Made by a program: the position numbers and the translations under genes. Shown here piece by piece: positions 1 through 13,984 of a stretch of 64,000 nt of DNA. This stretch comes from Rhyzopertha dominica (Eukaryota > Arthropoda > Insecta > Coleoptera > Bostrichidae): the NCBI GenBank assembly GCA_025024175.1, contig QCXZ01000041.1, positions 42,093,786-42,157,785 on the forward strand, in the 5' to 3' direction. Each line of letters begins with the position of its first letter. Position 1 is the first letter of the stretch. The notes under the pieces were generated by a model that saw only the letters and a program-made list of their open reading frames with translations, had not been told where the DNA came from and made no database searches.

Positions 1-530
1 CACGTTTGAAAAACACGCTGCCGGCAGAAGCGGCTTCTTCGTTAAAAGCTGCCCGGCGGGCACACGGCTTTGCCTCCTTGAAGTTTAACCCTAGCTGGTG
101 CGGTCGACGCCTGAAATTGGGGGGGCGACCGCCCCGCGACGCTTATGGCGTCTAATTCCTGCTAGAATTTTCCCGAACTTCCCCAGGAGAAAGTGGGCGC
201 GTCTCATCGAGGGGGCAGAAAATTTCGTTGCAGTTCTGGTTGCGGCGAGATAAAATTTGTGCAGACGTAATCTGGAAAGGTCTAAACGGATGGTTCCGTT
301 AGCTTTGGCTCGTTTGCATTCTAATGGGTATTGTGCGGTTTCGAGGACTGGGGAGATCTCAAGGTTTTTAGTCTGGTCGCTTAGAATGAATGGCTGCTTT
401 GCGGCAGTTTGGGTGATGGGATGTAGGTTTTTGCCATTATATCCCATTTTAGACATTATACACATATTACTGGGATACTAAATAATAATCATATAATTAC
501 AGTTTTCTTTACTCCTTATGCATTTTTTAT
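1..530. other. GC-rich unassigned block at window edge
   Basis: The first ~470 bases are clearly richer in G and C than the surrounding AT-rich DNA and hold open frames on both strands, including a plus frame open from the window edge to a stop near base 86 and a 124-residue minus frame at 91-465. None of the translations resembles a family I know. The overlap of open frames on both strands fits chance openness in GC-rich DNA better than a gene. It may be the edge of an exon, a conserved non-coding block or part of a repeat cut by the window. Confidence 0.3.
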
Positions 531-1289
531 ATTATACAGGGTGATTCGGTATGGGTACGGATCGGCTGTGTCTGGAAAATCCTTCATGATGAAGAAAAGT
601 TTTCAAATTTTCCGCTATCTCACATCACATTACCAACAATCTCAAATAACTCTAAAATTTGCAGATATATAACAAGTGGATGGGAAATAGAAACAGAATT
701 ACGTAAAGATTTTGTTTTAGCATTTTTTCTGTAGTTTAAATAATTTAACAAACGAGCTTAAGATTTACCATTAGGTATTCTAAGATTGATTTCTTGAAAT
801 AGCTTAGTGGAAAAAAAAGACGGCATACATTTTTGACTTTGTTACTTAAGCTATTATTTAAGAATTACAGTGGTGAAATGCTAGGTTCATAGCTTCATTC
901 GTTTTAAAATTATATAATAATTATATACACCACACATGAACGAGCTACAAACTTCCTGATTTAATTAGTAATAGTGCAATTTAATTTGCTTTTTTAAGCA
1001 ATGTCTAAAAATGCGTTACGTGCACACTATTTGTGAATAGCTGAATTCTTTTGTCTAAAATCAGTGTTTATATTTTTTAGTGCAAAGGTGATATCTTTGA
1101 GGTCTGCATCTTATGTTGCTAAAGGTAATCGGCTTGTCTGTATCCTCTAAATTGCAAAATTTTACACAAATTTACACGTGAAACTCGTATATTTATCTTT
1201 TTATATTTATATTTTCGTTTCCCACTTGCCTTCTGTTTTTACCTTACCTTAGCTCACCTATATTCGTTATCTGTGAGTCACTCTGATGA

Positions 1290-3020
1290 GTGTTAAAATT
1301 TGTGCCCCAGGCCTTTTTTTCCCATAACTACATAAAATGCCATGAGCTTCTGTATCAATTATGGTTCGGTTATTCAAAGAAGTGTGACTGTTACCAGGGA
1401 TCATTGCATTTGAGTTGCACTAGTTTGTCTGAGAATGATTTTAAAATCACTAGGGCTAAGTCTAGAAGTTTGAAACTGGTTTGCAATGCCTACAGTAACA
1501 TCACAATTTAAAAACTTGAAGGCCAGTAACAATTCTATCGCCAAACTGCGTGAGGAATTGACGGCTCAAATACTGACTGTCAAAAACGCCGATAAGGGCC
1601 AGTCACAGTTTGCCTCTGAAACTGTTTTTGAGGAGGTATGTGAGGAAGTACATGAGTGTCAACTAAGAAAAAAGAACCTAATTAACTAACCTGACCTGAC
1701 CTGCGAATTGCTAAAGATAATGAATCTGTCACGAAATGTCTGTCTGTGGTTTTTGCGTAATAATGATTTAGCCTTTGCCAAATGTGCAATGCTGGGTTAC
1801 TACAATTTCCCTGGTTTGCGCCCTCACCCCGTCAGGGTCAGTTTTAGTTAGGAGAGCAAGGTCACTCATTGTATTCGTAATGCTTCGAAGTTAACATCCG
1901 CCGTCCTTTTCCGAAACATTTTCATTTCATTTGACCGCAGACCTCGGCAACTGAATTTATACCGGCAGCTTATTAAACAAGAATTGGATGCGAGAGCTCA
2001 TAATGGAGAATCGAATCTAAAAATTAAATATGTAAATGGTATACCGAAAGTTTTCATATTAGATCAGAATGTGCGTGGTTTACGTTCCAAAACTAACGAT
2101 GTCTTCAATAATTTTTGTTCGTCTGGTTTCAGTATTATTTTGTCTGAAACATGGCTCACTGAGGATTTGTTTGAAAATGATATTATCCCTAATAATTTTT
2201 CTGTTTACCGATGTGATAGAAGCATTTCGGTTCAAGAGAGTAGGGGGGGTCCGTAGATAGTAACCTTCATAGGTGTAAAATTGATCTTGCTATTTTAGTG
2301 AAGCTGTTTCAGTACTTGATGTCATTGGAGTCATTGTCATTTTATAATGTTTTTGTTTTGTATATCCCTACCTGGATTGCCTAGTCTGATCATGAGTGGT
2401 CTTTTAACCTTTTTAGTTCTGGAAAAAAGTTAAGCAAAGATCACGTTATTGTCTTGGTTGATTTTAACACTGCTTATTTTACCAACGGCTCATGTGATGC
2501 CCGAAGTACTATTCCTAAATAATTACCAACTATTTCACAACTTCTCAAGCTCAACGGCAATGGTAATTATTATGGTTGGACTCTGGATCTTGTTTTCCCT
2601 CTTTCGCCTGTGATGTTGGATCTCTGTTACCCTTGGTTTCCGGACACAGATTAATACAGATGCGACACTTCAAGCGGCTCCTTTGAAGTTTTGAGGGTGG
2701 GGCGATTGACCTTCAACCACTTAATCTGTGTTTCAACGTTAAATCCTTTTAAATAGGTTTGCTGAAATCGGACTAAGGTGCCGAGAGCAGTCGAATTTTC
2801 AGTCGGTAGCGTTCGCTGAACCTTTAAATTTGTTTGTTCCCTATTTCTGTTCTGAAAATGATATCTCTCTCGATGTATCGCATTTGTATTATTTTGTGTC
2901 CCGAAGATGCTTTTCATCCTGCCCTAGACAATTATTTCGATGCTTCACATCAGGTTGCAGCATCATTCGACATAAACGATGTTAATGAGGTATGTAGGCC
3001 TCATTGTCAAGTTTAGTCCT
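1290..3020 (+). mobile_element. Decayed non-LTR retrotransposon (ORF1 tail plus endonuclease)
   Basis: This is the 5' half of an APE-type LINE (Jockey/CR1-like organisation) read left to right in shifting frames. About 1486-1689 encodes a coiled-coil-like ORF1 segment ending in a basic RKKNLI stretch; 1830-2045 resembles the ORF1 C-terminal part (RNIFISFD, then YRQLIKQELDAR and a GES-NLKIKYVNGIPK segment). The endonuclease follows at about 2050-2250 (NVRGLRSK, then SETWL with the catalytic Glu), continues in another frame at 2400-2520 (VDFN, matching the GDFN strand) and ends near 2900-2950 with DAFHPALDNY, the usual position of the catalytic His. Several frameshifts and stops make it dead, and no RT follows. 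A separate minus frame at 2651-2917 is a shadow. Confidence 0.8.
2046..2256 (+). pseudogene. APE-type endonuclease fragment of the LINE
   Basis: This in-frame segment carries the N-terminal part of an exonuclease-endonuclease-phosphatase fold nuclease, which in LINEs nicks target DNA to prime reverse transcription. The N-terminal NVRGLRSK strand (Asn ligand position) and the SETWL motif with its metal-binding Glu are both readable. The frame ends at a TAG (2254-2256) after a run of G at 2246-2251, consistent with a slip that moved the rest of the domain into another frame. The downstream parts of the domain are recognisable but broken up. Confidence 0.75.
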
Positions 3021-3968
3021 TCTCCGCCCTGCGTTGCTGTGGTTTTGTCAGATTGCATTACTGTGCATTATAATCAATTTTGACGATGAACAACTATACA
3101 TAGTAAGGTCTTAAAAGGTAGTAGTTGTTGTAATATTGCATATAATTTACTAATGCTTTTTCCAATAACAATAAATGCATTAGTTCAGGTTCTTTTTCCG
3201 CTTCGTATGCAGCTTTCGTCCCGCGCTCTCGTTAGCCCCCACATAAATCCAGTTCCGGACTTCCTGCAGATATACCACATACTAAATACCTCTGAATATC
3301 TCACGTGACAACTTTAACCGGAAAAAGTGCCATGACCCCATGCTACGCGCCCCGAATGGCAACTCGTCGTCGTGGATACGCTCTTAATTGTTTTCTTTTA
3401 TGGGACATTAAAGGGGGCACAGATAAAGTAAAGCCGCAGAAAGACATTGGTCTAGAATAATAATCTGAAGTGAGATTTGTGTCTTAATCTCAGTCTTGTA
3501 AAGTCTTGTAATTGGTTGAAGTATCGTAATGGTGAAATGTGATTTGAAAATCAAGACGATTATGTATCTTATCTGTTATATAGCTTGTCTTTATTTGATA
3601 TATTCAGTCCAGTTTACTAACAATTTTATTTCCTTTTCAGGTAAGCAGATCTCAGAACGCAGATGAATGCATTTACCGATGGTAAGGATACAATAAAAAT
3701 GTACAGTTTTATTTGGGGTAGTACGTATATGGTTCTTATCATGGCATATCATCTTCAGCAGGGACTTACCATTCTGCAAAATATTGCTAGCGCGGTAGGT
3801 GACTCCTTTAAGGATGCATTTGTAGTTAACTGCTAAAGTTGGCATTGAACCCAACTCACATCTTCTGTTATTCTAACATAATTGAAATTTTCTGGTGAGA
3901 AACCCTGCTCTACTATATTTCCCATCTTTTGTTACGTGCTTTTATGTTTCCAATTTTTTCTATGAAAG
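3021..3968. other. Gene-free stretch with a GC-contrasted block at ~3190-3420
   Basis: No gene or known element is visible. Bases ~3190-3420 have balanced composition without a long open frame and contain TTAATTG and CACGTG-like motifs, the look of a conserved regulatory block. This is a guess from composition only. Confidence 0.25.
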
Positions 3969-4321
3969 CATATGTACAATCGCGGCAAGAGTCATGCAAC
4001 AAGCGAGACATCGGTGAATACACCACGACTCGTTTGTTGGTCAAGCGATGATGCAAGAGTCGCAGTGTTACTAGATAACAACTTCTGCTTCATAGACAAC
4101 CTTGGACACCTGTATGTGTGGCAGACCGAATACAGAATTGCACAGTGACTAGAATTTCGGTTGGAAAGGCTAGTAACGGAAAGCTGTCTGGCATAAAACG
4201 TCTATAGAAAATATTAGAATTCCCTAACAGTCTTAATTGAAAGTGTATGCTTATTTACAATGTGGTGTAAATTGCTGCATTCAAAAAAGAGTTACTATAA
4301 TTGTTTACCCAAAACATAAAT
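3969..4321 (+). repeat. Left inverted arm
   Basis: This is the left copy of the long inverted repeat. The outer ~200 bases are richer in GC than the inner part. It contains only short chance frames. Confidence 0.7.
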
Positions 4322-5308
4322 GTCTCAAAAATATATTTATTTACCGCACGCATAGCATAGACATGCATTTTAATGTTCCTATGATTACATTTGAAAAAGA
4401 ATTAAAAGGGATATTGTAATGCCCATTAGGTACATTATCATAATGTCATAACTTTCATTGTATTTTGAAAAAGTAAACAATACAACAATTATCGTACGCA
4501 ACTACTTATTGTGAAGGTGTAATATTAAGCAAAGTAGTAAAAAACATGTTTTTCGTTTTAATTGAACAAGTCAAACTGTTAATTTTAACATTTGTCATTA
4601 TGCATACATTATGCAAGAATTTATTACTTTACAGATTGCATGTTCCTTTTTTTTTTAATTAATGAACTGTAACAGTCGGACTATAAAAAGAAAAATTGCT
4701 CTAGATCATTGGGGGTGAATGTTAGCATGTTAATACAGATAAATTCAGGCATTTAAATTGAAATGTTTAAAGTATTATGGAGTTTACTTGTCATTTTTTT
4801 TCATAATATTGAAAAACACGTTTTTGTTAACCTGTTGCACTTATTGGAATTGGTGAGGGAAATGTTATAGATGTAATTATGGGATTTCCAGATTTTATGA
4901 AATATACTAAAAATCTTTTAGCTTCTGACTGAAGGCATGCTGTGTTTATTTTGGCAACAAAACAAACAAACCTTGTAAAAAACTATAAACTATATCATTT
5001 GCTTCTTTCAGCACTTCTTACATTTTTAAAGTGGTACTTTAATTTTTGTGGTGCTTAAATAATGATAAATGATTATAATACTCCTTGCATATTGAGTTGA
5101 CAAACTTCTTATTTTTAGCGCATTACAAATTTTGCTACTTGTTTTTTTTTTTATGTTTTACATACCTGTAATATTTATATCCACTGATAAATGTGTATTT
5201 TTTATGAAGAGTGTTGTTTGCATCTGATTAAAAAAGTGAGTGTAGATAAATTTACGCATAAAATTCGAAATAAGAGTTATTTGCAAAAATAATATATAAT
5301 AATAATAT

Positions 5309-5708
5309 ATTATGTTTCGGGTAAATAATTTTGGTAACCCTTTTTTGACTGTAGCAATTTACGATCAACATTGTAAATAAATGCAACTAAATATACACAA
5401 ATATAACTGTTTGGAAATTTGTATACTTTCTATTTTTATGCCCTCGAGCTGCGCGTTACTAGCCGTTCCAATCGCTGTACAAATTTTGTACATCTTGAGT
5501 GGCGTTAGCTGGCCAGGTCCGATCTGCCACGCATCCAAGTATATTTTATCCGAGGTTTGGATCTATCTATACAAGTATCGCAGGTTGCCTGGTAAGACTA
5601 CCATCTTTGCACCATCCCTTGTCGAACAATCGCACAGAAGTGGTGGTCTTTGGTCTATTCGCCGAATCGAGATTCGCTTGTTGCATGACTTTTGCGATTG
5701 TACATATG
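5309..5708 (-). repeat. Right inverted arm
   Basis: This is the right copy of the long inverted repeat, in opposite orientation to 3969-4321 and about 50 bases longer because of small indels. Its open frames (up to 112 codons on plus) have no recognisable homology and are not supported by the other arm. Confidence 0.7.
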
Positions 5709-8700
5709 TCCAATACTGAAAAAGAGTAACATATATATAACATAGTATATTCACTATATTCTGTTCATTCCCTAGATTTACATATCTAATTTTCTACAGG
5801 TACTTCTTCAAATTATTTTCTTGTATGGAAGANGTTCCATTATTATTTGGTCTCTTAGAGCCTCTCATCCAACTGTTTAATACTTATCTTAGCAAAAATA
5901 ACGGTATTGGTAGGGCTAATTTTAATCCGTTTTTCATCCGTATCAGATTTGGGACCACAATTGTTTCTATTATCCATTAATAATGTACTCAACTGTTATT
6001 ATTTGATGTTTGCCTATGATCAGAAACTTTATTCTAGTATCTGTTTCTCATGGTTGACTGACGCTTTTTATCCAAGTTAAAGTTGTCTTCAACATCCCTA
6101 ATGACAATGACAGTGGTTGACTTTGTTAAACCGTACTTGATGGATGTTCATTATATAGTTACACTTTGAGATGGATTAATCCATTGGTTCACTATTATTT
6201 TTCTTTATTCTAGTAAATAAATATAGTAGAAGTTAATATAGTAACATAGAGTTTATTTAAGTAATGGTTAATTCGCTTTTATGCCTGCGCTACTACATGG
6301 CATAGTCGTTGAGAATAACTGCGGGTGTCTGCAACTGCTGCCAAATTGCCAGCAATATTTAACCCAAATTACGAATGCACNTACAACCCGATTAGATATA
6401 GATGATAGACTATTTGGCGAAATAAAAATAGTCGTAAATTCGGACAAATTGGCCAATATAAATGGCCGAAAAGCGAGATAACTCCATAATTAGGATCGTT
6501 TTGTTGGCCTAGAGCCAGTCGGGCCGTTAAATGGAGTATAAGGAAGGAAATTAAGGGTTAATCCTCTCGTCTGGGCAGTATATTACGCCTGAAGCAAATT
6601 TGATAGCGCAAGTGAAATATAGTAAACGCATTAGTGGTGCGAATAAGAACTGATAATAGGAAATGCATTGGAGATAAAGTGAAACTTAATGGAATTCAAT
6701 AAAACAGGTCAAGGTGTTAATCTGCTAAGTTGTCGTATCCTATAAATATAAATTTTATTACATACACAAAAACAGGCGAGTTATGCGCGGAAGTGTTTGT
6801 GCTACTATAATATAAGCTATCCGTGAGCCAAGAAAAGTAATATTACATTTGTAAATGGTTTCAGTATTACATGTGTATAATTTGCCATATAATATACAGC
6901 AAGCGTGTTACCTAATAAGTTACTTTGGAGTATAGTAAAGAGTTTCTAAAGAAACCAACGAAATTTTCAATATTTTCAGTTTACTCTGAAAAGTTATTTT
7001 GAAAAATCATTTATGGGTGGCATGAACCGCAACTGCAACCATCACTTGTTCACTGGTCTACTTAGAAAATTGTTGCTGAGGACGTGGAATACAATAAGAT
7101 AATGAATTTTATGGCAAAGTATATTTTTTGTGAATTGTCTTATACTGCTCTAATTCTTATGACACTGTTAGTAATGAATTTCCTTTCCCTGAAGATGAAA
7201 CAAGATAGTTCCTAAACGTTGCCAACAAATTCATTGTGTTATTGTATTCCACACCTTCAACAACAGTTTTTAACGATTTCGAAATGGGAGAAATAAATTC
7301 TGTCATTATGTATTACAATAAGTGTAATCAATGCGAATCAGTTTTATTAGCTTGGGGCGGGACTTTAAAGCATTAGTATCAGCTCTGTTTCCTATGGCTG
7401 TGATGTTACAATAATTACGATGATATAAAGGCATATTAAAGAATTTTGATGGTATTCACTTTAAAGGTCACAATTATGTATAAAACTCGGAGTTTTGGTA
7501 TTAAACAAATGCCGTTACTGTTTGTATTTAAGAACATCTAGCTTTATATAGTAGTACTTCGCCCCATATTTTTGTTGCTTCGCGAATATCCAATATTGAA
7601 TAGGATTTAAATTTTGAATTACATGGCTCGGCCACACTGTTGGACCTCAAGACACGAATTCTTCAGAGTTATAGGCTCATCAGACAAGAAAACCGACTGA
7701 ACAACAAAGGCAGAGAGACTCTGTCATATACATGACGGACGTAGGCCTTGTAATAGCAAGAGAAAGAAAATAAGTTTGCACTATCGGTGTTTTATGTCTT
7801 AAAGCAAATAATTTATTATCAACACATAATTGTTATATTCTGTAGGTTTACCAAGAGGGTCAATTTTTTATAATTGTCGTAGTGTGCCCAATTTTATAAA
7901 TTATTTGTATTTTATGCCGAATCGCGTTTTTCTTTAAATAATATTTGCCACGAGCAACAGGTTAATTGGATATGACGAATATTATAGTGGGAGGATATCA
8001 GTGCCGTTTTAGAAGAGGAATAAATGCATAATATATCTTGATATTACGAGAAATGCAAGCTGAGAACAGTCAACATCAAATACGTAGGCACTTAATTGAT
8101 ATTTATTGATTTTAAATAAACTTATGACAGAATTGGTAGAACTCGACCAGATACAAATAATAAATGGTATAAATGAACGGAACCGGATGACTGTATCTTT
8201 GGTATACGCGTAAGTTTAACGTGCACACATGTATTTTAAATACATGGTAGAGGACTTGAATGAAAACTAAAATGAATATGACAAAAATTAATCATTCAAA
8301 GTAATTTTATTTCACTAGGTTCTTTTTTCACTGTACCTACCTACCGTAACACGTCGTAGTTCGTAAGCCACCGCCAGATGACGCCTGTCCATTTTTCCAA
8401 AATGACGGAGCAGTTGGCAATGTAAGCCTCTGATCTTACAGACCGTACCATTTAAAGGCACTAACTAAGTCGCTGTTCGTAAACAACCACTAGATGTCTT
8501 TTTCTACTCCCAAAGCAAGTCAGGTATCATGTAACAGAATATTAGGAAGGATTCATAAAATAGATCCCGTCTGACCTGAAGTGTGCTTGCTTTCGCAAGT
8601 AAGGTGTATACCGGGGGAAAACTAAGCATCATATGTTGGGTTTGAAAGAAGCTGACAATGGGAGAGAAGAACTAATTAGGAACTAATAGAATTACTTACA

Positions 8701-11700
8701 TCACCAACCTAATACGACTTTAGCCTAGACCCAGAGACTGAGATGGCTAGCTTATCTAATGAGAATTTTTGGTTATAAATAAGATTAACAGGGTGGGAGC
8801 AGAGGATGGAAAAAGAGGGAAAGACCAGAAGGTTGTGGAAGTTTGATGTGGAAGAAATAAGAATCTTATAATACTTCAAGACCGCAAGGACTTTTAATAG
8901 TTTTCTTAAAAAAACTAGTTAAGCACCTGACCTGACCCTGAAAATCCAGAATCTAAGGAATTTATGAGCTCTTGTGATCACAAAATCATGGTCCGCCGAT
9001 TTGGTCATCTACGTATTGGCCATTTGTGTCTTTTCAGTATTCTCAGACCAGCTTGATTTTAACACTTATGACGGGGTGGAATCTGGAGCTTAAAATATAT
9101 AGCTCCCTTATTCTGTTATATCACATGATTTAAGCAGCGAAAGTCACGCATGGCTCATTAATCTGCTTATAAAATTTTACTTGACATTTATTAGTGTTAC
9201 CTTTAATTATTCATTTCTATGTGCAATGGGGTTGCGTAGTAAATATAACCTGCGTGTAAAGTAAATTGGTTATGAAAATTTATAAAAAGGGTGTAAAGAA
9301 AAAGTCGAGATTAGAGGTTGTTAGAGAAAAATTCTTGACTTATGGACACAATATATGTAACTTCGAGAAATATTTTGGTGTGGTGATAAAAGAGGTGATA
9401 TTCATAAAAGTTCTACATATTATATGTAAGCAGAGTTGTTTATTTACATATCAAGCTATTTAAAATGCCCCATGTAGATTCAGAGTGCCTTACAGTCGGA
9501 TACAATGTAGATAGGGAATAAAATCCTATACCTTGATGTGCTAAAAGATGGTTTAATTGCCTCCTTATGGTGGATATTCATGTATCTAATTATGAATTTT
9601 AAATTTTAGCGTATTCTTTGCTATTTTGTGCTAACAGAAAGGCCTAGGTCCTTATTTTATTTTAATTTATTAACAAACATGCACGTACGAAAGTAACGTA
9701 AAACAATTTTTCCAATAACGGGCTTCAAAAAAAATCTCCCCCACTTGGAAAAAAAATCTCCGGTGCATTTATCAATATTTCAAATGACCCTCGTTTATAC
9801 TGACAAATGAAATTTTTCGAGCACTTTTCCGGCAAATGAGGGCTTTACAAAATGATGTAGCAAATTTTAAATGAAACTTTCTGTCGACCCATAAATTTGT
9901 CTCCTTCCGCAAGGCGTCGGGGTGTTTCTATGACGACACACTGCCTACACAGCCTACTGATATCTCCTTGTTCAGCCGCAGACGAATAATATAAACGTGC
10001 GCTGTTTGTGAATAGGGGGCTGCAGATAAAACTGAATGCAGTTAGCTCTGATTAACTTGGGGCTAATCGGATATTGCAGAGTATTCATTCATTTACAAAA
10101 TAAACACTTCGTAACAGTGTATTGTATGTACCTTGGTATTATGTTATACAAGTCAAAAATTTCTGAAATGTATGGAAGTTACAGCAACATCTTTACATAT
10201 GGTATTAATTTGGTACTATATTTAGTATGTTTGCACCTGATATTTTATTAGTGCTGATCGTTAATCAATTAATTAATTATTCTACATATACGTCTCATAA
10301 TACTAACTGATTATAAGTTTGTTTGAACCTCCGCTTAGTAGATATTTGACATACATATATTTATCTCGCCTTAATTACGCTTCCGTTCCGCGTTCTTGCT
10401 CCTTTACGAGAGTCGTATATATCGTTTTCGCTTCATTTCCCAACTGCATTGTATATTACGTCGCTCAATTTACGACCTCCTTTCTGCATTGCACTTGCTA
10501 CATGTTGTAAAAGTCCTCTCGACTTCCTATTGTCTTTGTCCGGAAGGTGCTATAAGACATCGTCACCCTTTGTTACAATTTAAATGTTGAGCAATAAATT
10601 TCCCTGACGTACAAACTAATATGAGCACAGGATACTGTAAAAGTTGGGAATGAAACTGGCTTGTTGTAAAATAAAATAATGCCACGAAATAAAGCACGAA
10701 TTATATCGCGGTAAGATTTTACGCTTCTGAAATATGTTCTAGATTACGCGACGGGCTCGCGGACTATATTATTATTTATTATCACTGGGTTTTGATGAAG
10801 TTTGAGTAACGAAAATAATTGGTAGTAGTATTATCACAATATGGATCAGCACTGTTGAAATAAATTAACTCTGTAGTTTGGCAAAAGTAAAAGGTTTATT
10901 AGGCTTGTGTAATATCTACGAATAGAGACAGATAGATAAAATATGAATAATCATAGCAAAAGCTAATGTAAAACATAAGACATGTTTTGCACTGCAAATT
11001 GATTGAAATGTTTGTTCTTATTCAACAAAACATCTTTTCCACAAGCTGGGGTACTTTTCGTTTTGGCTTCATTATTTTATGTTATAAAAATTCATTGGTT
11101 TATGTTACATTCATACATAAAGATTACTGGCAGAAATATATAATCATGTGTATGTTCATACAAATACATTTACAAAAAAGAAATTATCAGCAAGAAAGCC
11201 CGATGTTTTCATCCCTTATAAGTTATTTGCTAAACTCATACGTTAATGTTACATTTTTTGTATTGTACTATCGCTTTTGCAGACCATTGGATCTTGCAAT
11301 AGTGAAGAGATTATAGAAGCTAAAGCGTCAATATCAGTAAAATATGTTTGGTTCTTTCACAAATACCTGGTGTTAATTTATTTAAACCCGGATGATTGAT
11401 TCACAAAGTTATTAGCAAATTTTGTACATTGGCAAAAGGCAAGAACTACCTGTAGCTAAACAGTGATGTAGTTTATAGCTATCGCATATTGTGCACTTTT
11501 TCCAGCAAGGTAGTAACTATTGTCGATGAAACACTCGCCAAGTTATCAACAAAAGCTATTTTTCTACCAATTTTAGCCTTTTGTGGATGTGTGCTGGTCC
11601 GTGAATTAGTTGATAATTCCTTAAGCTGCGTAAATACTGTACTACCTTAAGTCTTGTCCAAAGATATTTCTTAAGTTTCTTAATTCCTATTACTACTTTG

Positions 11701-13980
11701 TTTTAGAAAAATTGCACTAGACTAGAAGAGCTAGCCCTAACTTTGGTTAACTGGAATAAAAACACTTTCGTACTTGGTTGATAAATGATAAGTAATACGG
11801 TCAGTGGTTTTGGCTATGAGGAATGGGAATAATAATAAAAAACTGAATCTAAACAAACAGTTCACTATAAATGTAGAGCTTGAACTGCTACAGGTATACA
11901 TTTATCAGTACGAAATTAGGTGATTTTATAAATTACTTTTGAGGGTTATATCTATCTTATACGTTGTAAAAATTAAAAAACGCTGCAAATTGAATCAATA
12001 CTTCCACATCCAATTGTCAAAATGTCATTTACGTTAGTATTTCTTATACTATACGATTGGTAATCAGGTTTTGAGCATTTCTTTCTCTCTACACATTTTT
12101 TTCTAAGTCTTCGTGATATTAGCAAAAATATATAAATTTTTAAAAGCAGTTTTTTCCAAATAACTCGATTATTATTAATTTAACAAAAAAATACAAGAGT
12201 GCTTTCTGTTCAGAAATTAGATTTTCTATATAATACCAAAATTAAAAAAAAATCGTACGAGCAGGGTCCAGAATAAGTTTTTTTGGGAATATTTCGAAAA
12301 TGTCAAAATTTTGGTAAATTTTCTAAGACACTTTATGTGAGAAATTTTATTTCCTATCTGATGGTATTTCCATTGAGATTTATACGTTTGCCAAATTTCA
12401 AGTCCATATATTAAGTCTTTCGAAAGTTATCGTGTATACAAACAAAACCAAACACGCAGACACACAGACAAGAAATTTGTTTTTGCTCAAATTTTGTGTT
12501 TTTGCGTTTAGACCATTTTAAAGCGAATGAGCAAATAAAAATTTTTGAAAATTTTTTTCGCGATACAATACTTTCCGTCCTTTGGATGTGGAAGTAATTA
12601 ATCAAAAACCGAGCTATTACTGTTTTGTAATTAGTGAGAACCTTGAATCCGTTAGATAATGATAATCGCAAGTAGCTGCCTAAGTGAAGGATTAATGTGT
12701 TTTTTTGTAATTATATTGATTTATGTATTAAAGGTTCACAATCTTATAAAAATTTTCTAATAATAAATAAATAACTAGTAAGACACAGAAGTTTTAATAT
12801 TACTACAAAAAGTATGACACATATAATTATATGAAACATTATTATCTATGGGTGATTGCCACTAGATGCACTAGTGATATTGGCAGTTAATAGCATTATA
12901 ATATATAACATTAGATAATGCACGGTATTAGGGTATCATATGGACACCAAAAACACTTTATTTATTTAGCGGTGCGCGTTTCATATGAGGCGAATATATG
13001 GGAAAAATGACGTATCAAATATTGGCAAATTTTTTTTATATTTCATTGGGAAAAAGAAATCCATTATTTTTTTGCTGAATATCTGGAGTGATATAGGTAT
13101 ATATCTAATAATGTATAGGTTAATTCGTGGCATAGATTTATACTTGATGCATAACAGTTGCTTACTGAAAAAGAGGTATTTGACTGTTTTGTGATTGGTC
13201 GAGTCAGTTGTCAGTTACAGCGTATCAAAGATGAACGTCAATAAAGAGAAATAACGATGATGATGAATTTATTACCCAGCAGAAAAATCCATTTACAGAA
13301 TAAAAAGAAAAAGAAAATTTCAAGTAATACACAGTATACACACTACAATATAGAATTGCACTTTTTGATCAAGGAAACAAATATTCCAAATTCCGCAGCA
13401 ATATCTGTATCAACTGTTTCGCCCCTAATTAAAACAGTTATTCCAGGCTCTCTTGATGAATATCACAGTGTTGAGGTATATTGTTAAAACTATTCCAACA
13501 ATAAAAAGTGCCACCATTTGGGGTAACAGCAAAGGGGGAGAATAGCAGCACCAAATACTTTAAACAGAAAAGTTATGCTTCTAGGTTGCAGAGAATTAAT
13601 GTTAAATCTTTCCAATTTTCAATGCGGTACGACAAAAATTTAAGAAATTACTTCTGAATTTTTTCAATATGATTTATACATATTTAATAATGGTTGATAG
13701 TCTGCAGTCACATCAGCTTGATAGTTTCACTGGCGTAATTTAATATTAAGGGCTGGCTTGCAAAGGTAAAAGTGCAAACCTTAGAATTGTCAACATTAAG
13801 AGGCAATCGGTTTGTAGTGCACCAGTTAATCTTTCTCTGTAGCACTATATAGTCATCCCTGACAGATACTTCAGCAAGTAATTTCAAGTTATAAGCAAAG
13901 AAGGGATGATTAGGTTCTAAAGTTAATGTTTTTGCTTGAATAAAGACGAAAATTAAGCCGGGCGGCTAATATAGTTAATA
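5709..13980. other. Long AT-rich stretch without recognised genes
   Basis: No coding exon, RNA gene or named element could be recognised. Bases ~6260-6620, 9890-10050 and 10360-10590 are less AT-rich and mutation-tolerant open frames are absent, so they could be regulatory or old repeat DNA. Around 8540-8950 a purine-rich stretch ends in a CACCTGACCTGACC run similar to ACCTGACCTGACC at 1687. Nothing here is supported beyond composition. Confidence 0.4.
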
Positions 13981-13984
13981 CTAT

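Larger units (their letters stand above)
3969..5708. mobile_element. Element with ~350-400 bp terminal inverted arms
   Basis: The sequence from CATATGTACAATCGC at 3969 to about 4321 reappears in inverted orientation from 5708 back to about 5309. The two arms can be followed by eye with many small differences over their whole length, sharing blocks such as GTCATGCAACAAGCGA, GGCTAGTAACG and TTTACAATGT. The ~990 bp between the arms is AT-rich with no coding potential. Either this is a non-autonomous DNA transposon with long terminal inverted repeats or two copies of a repeat inserted head to head. I do not see a convincing target-site duplication at the outer ends. Confidence 0.7.

Noticed and set aside
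91..465. 124-codon minus frame near the window start
   Set aside because: It overlaps plus-strand open frames in a GC-rich patch and has no recognisable domain.
2651..2917. 88-codon minus frame
   Set aside because: It lies antisense to recognisable LINE endonuclease sequence and is a shadow.
5381..5719. 112-codon plus frame
   Set aside because: It lies in the right inverted arm and is not preserved in the left arm, so it is not a conserved gene of the element.
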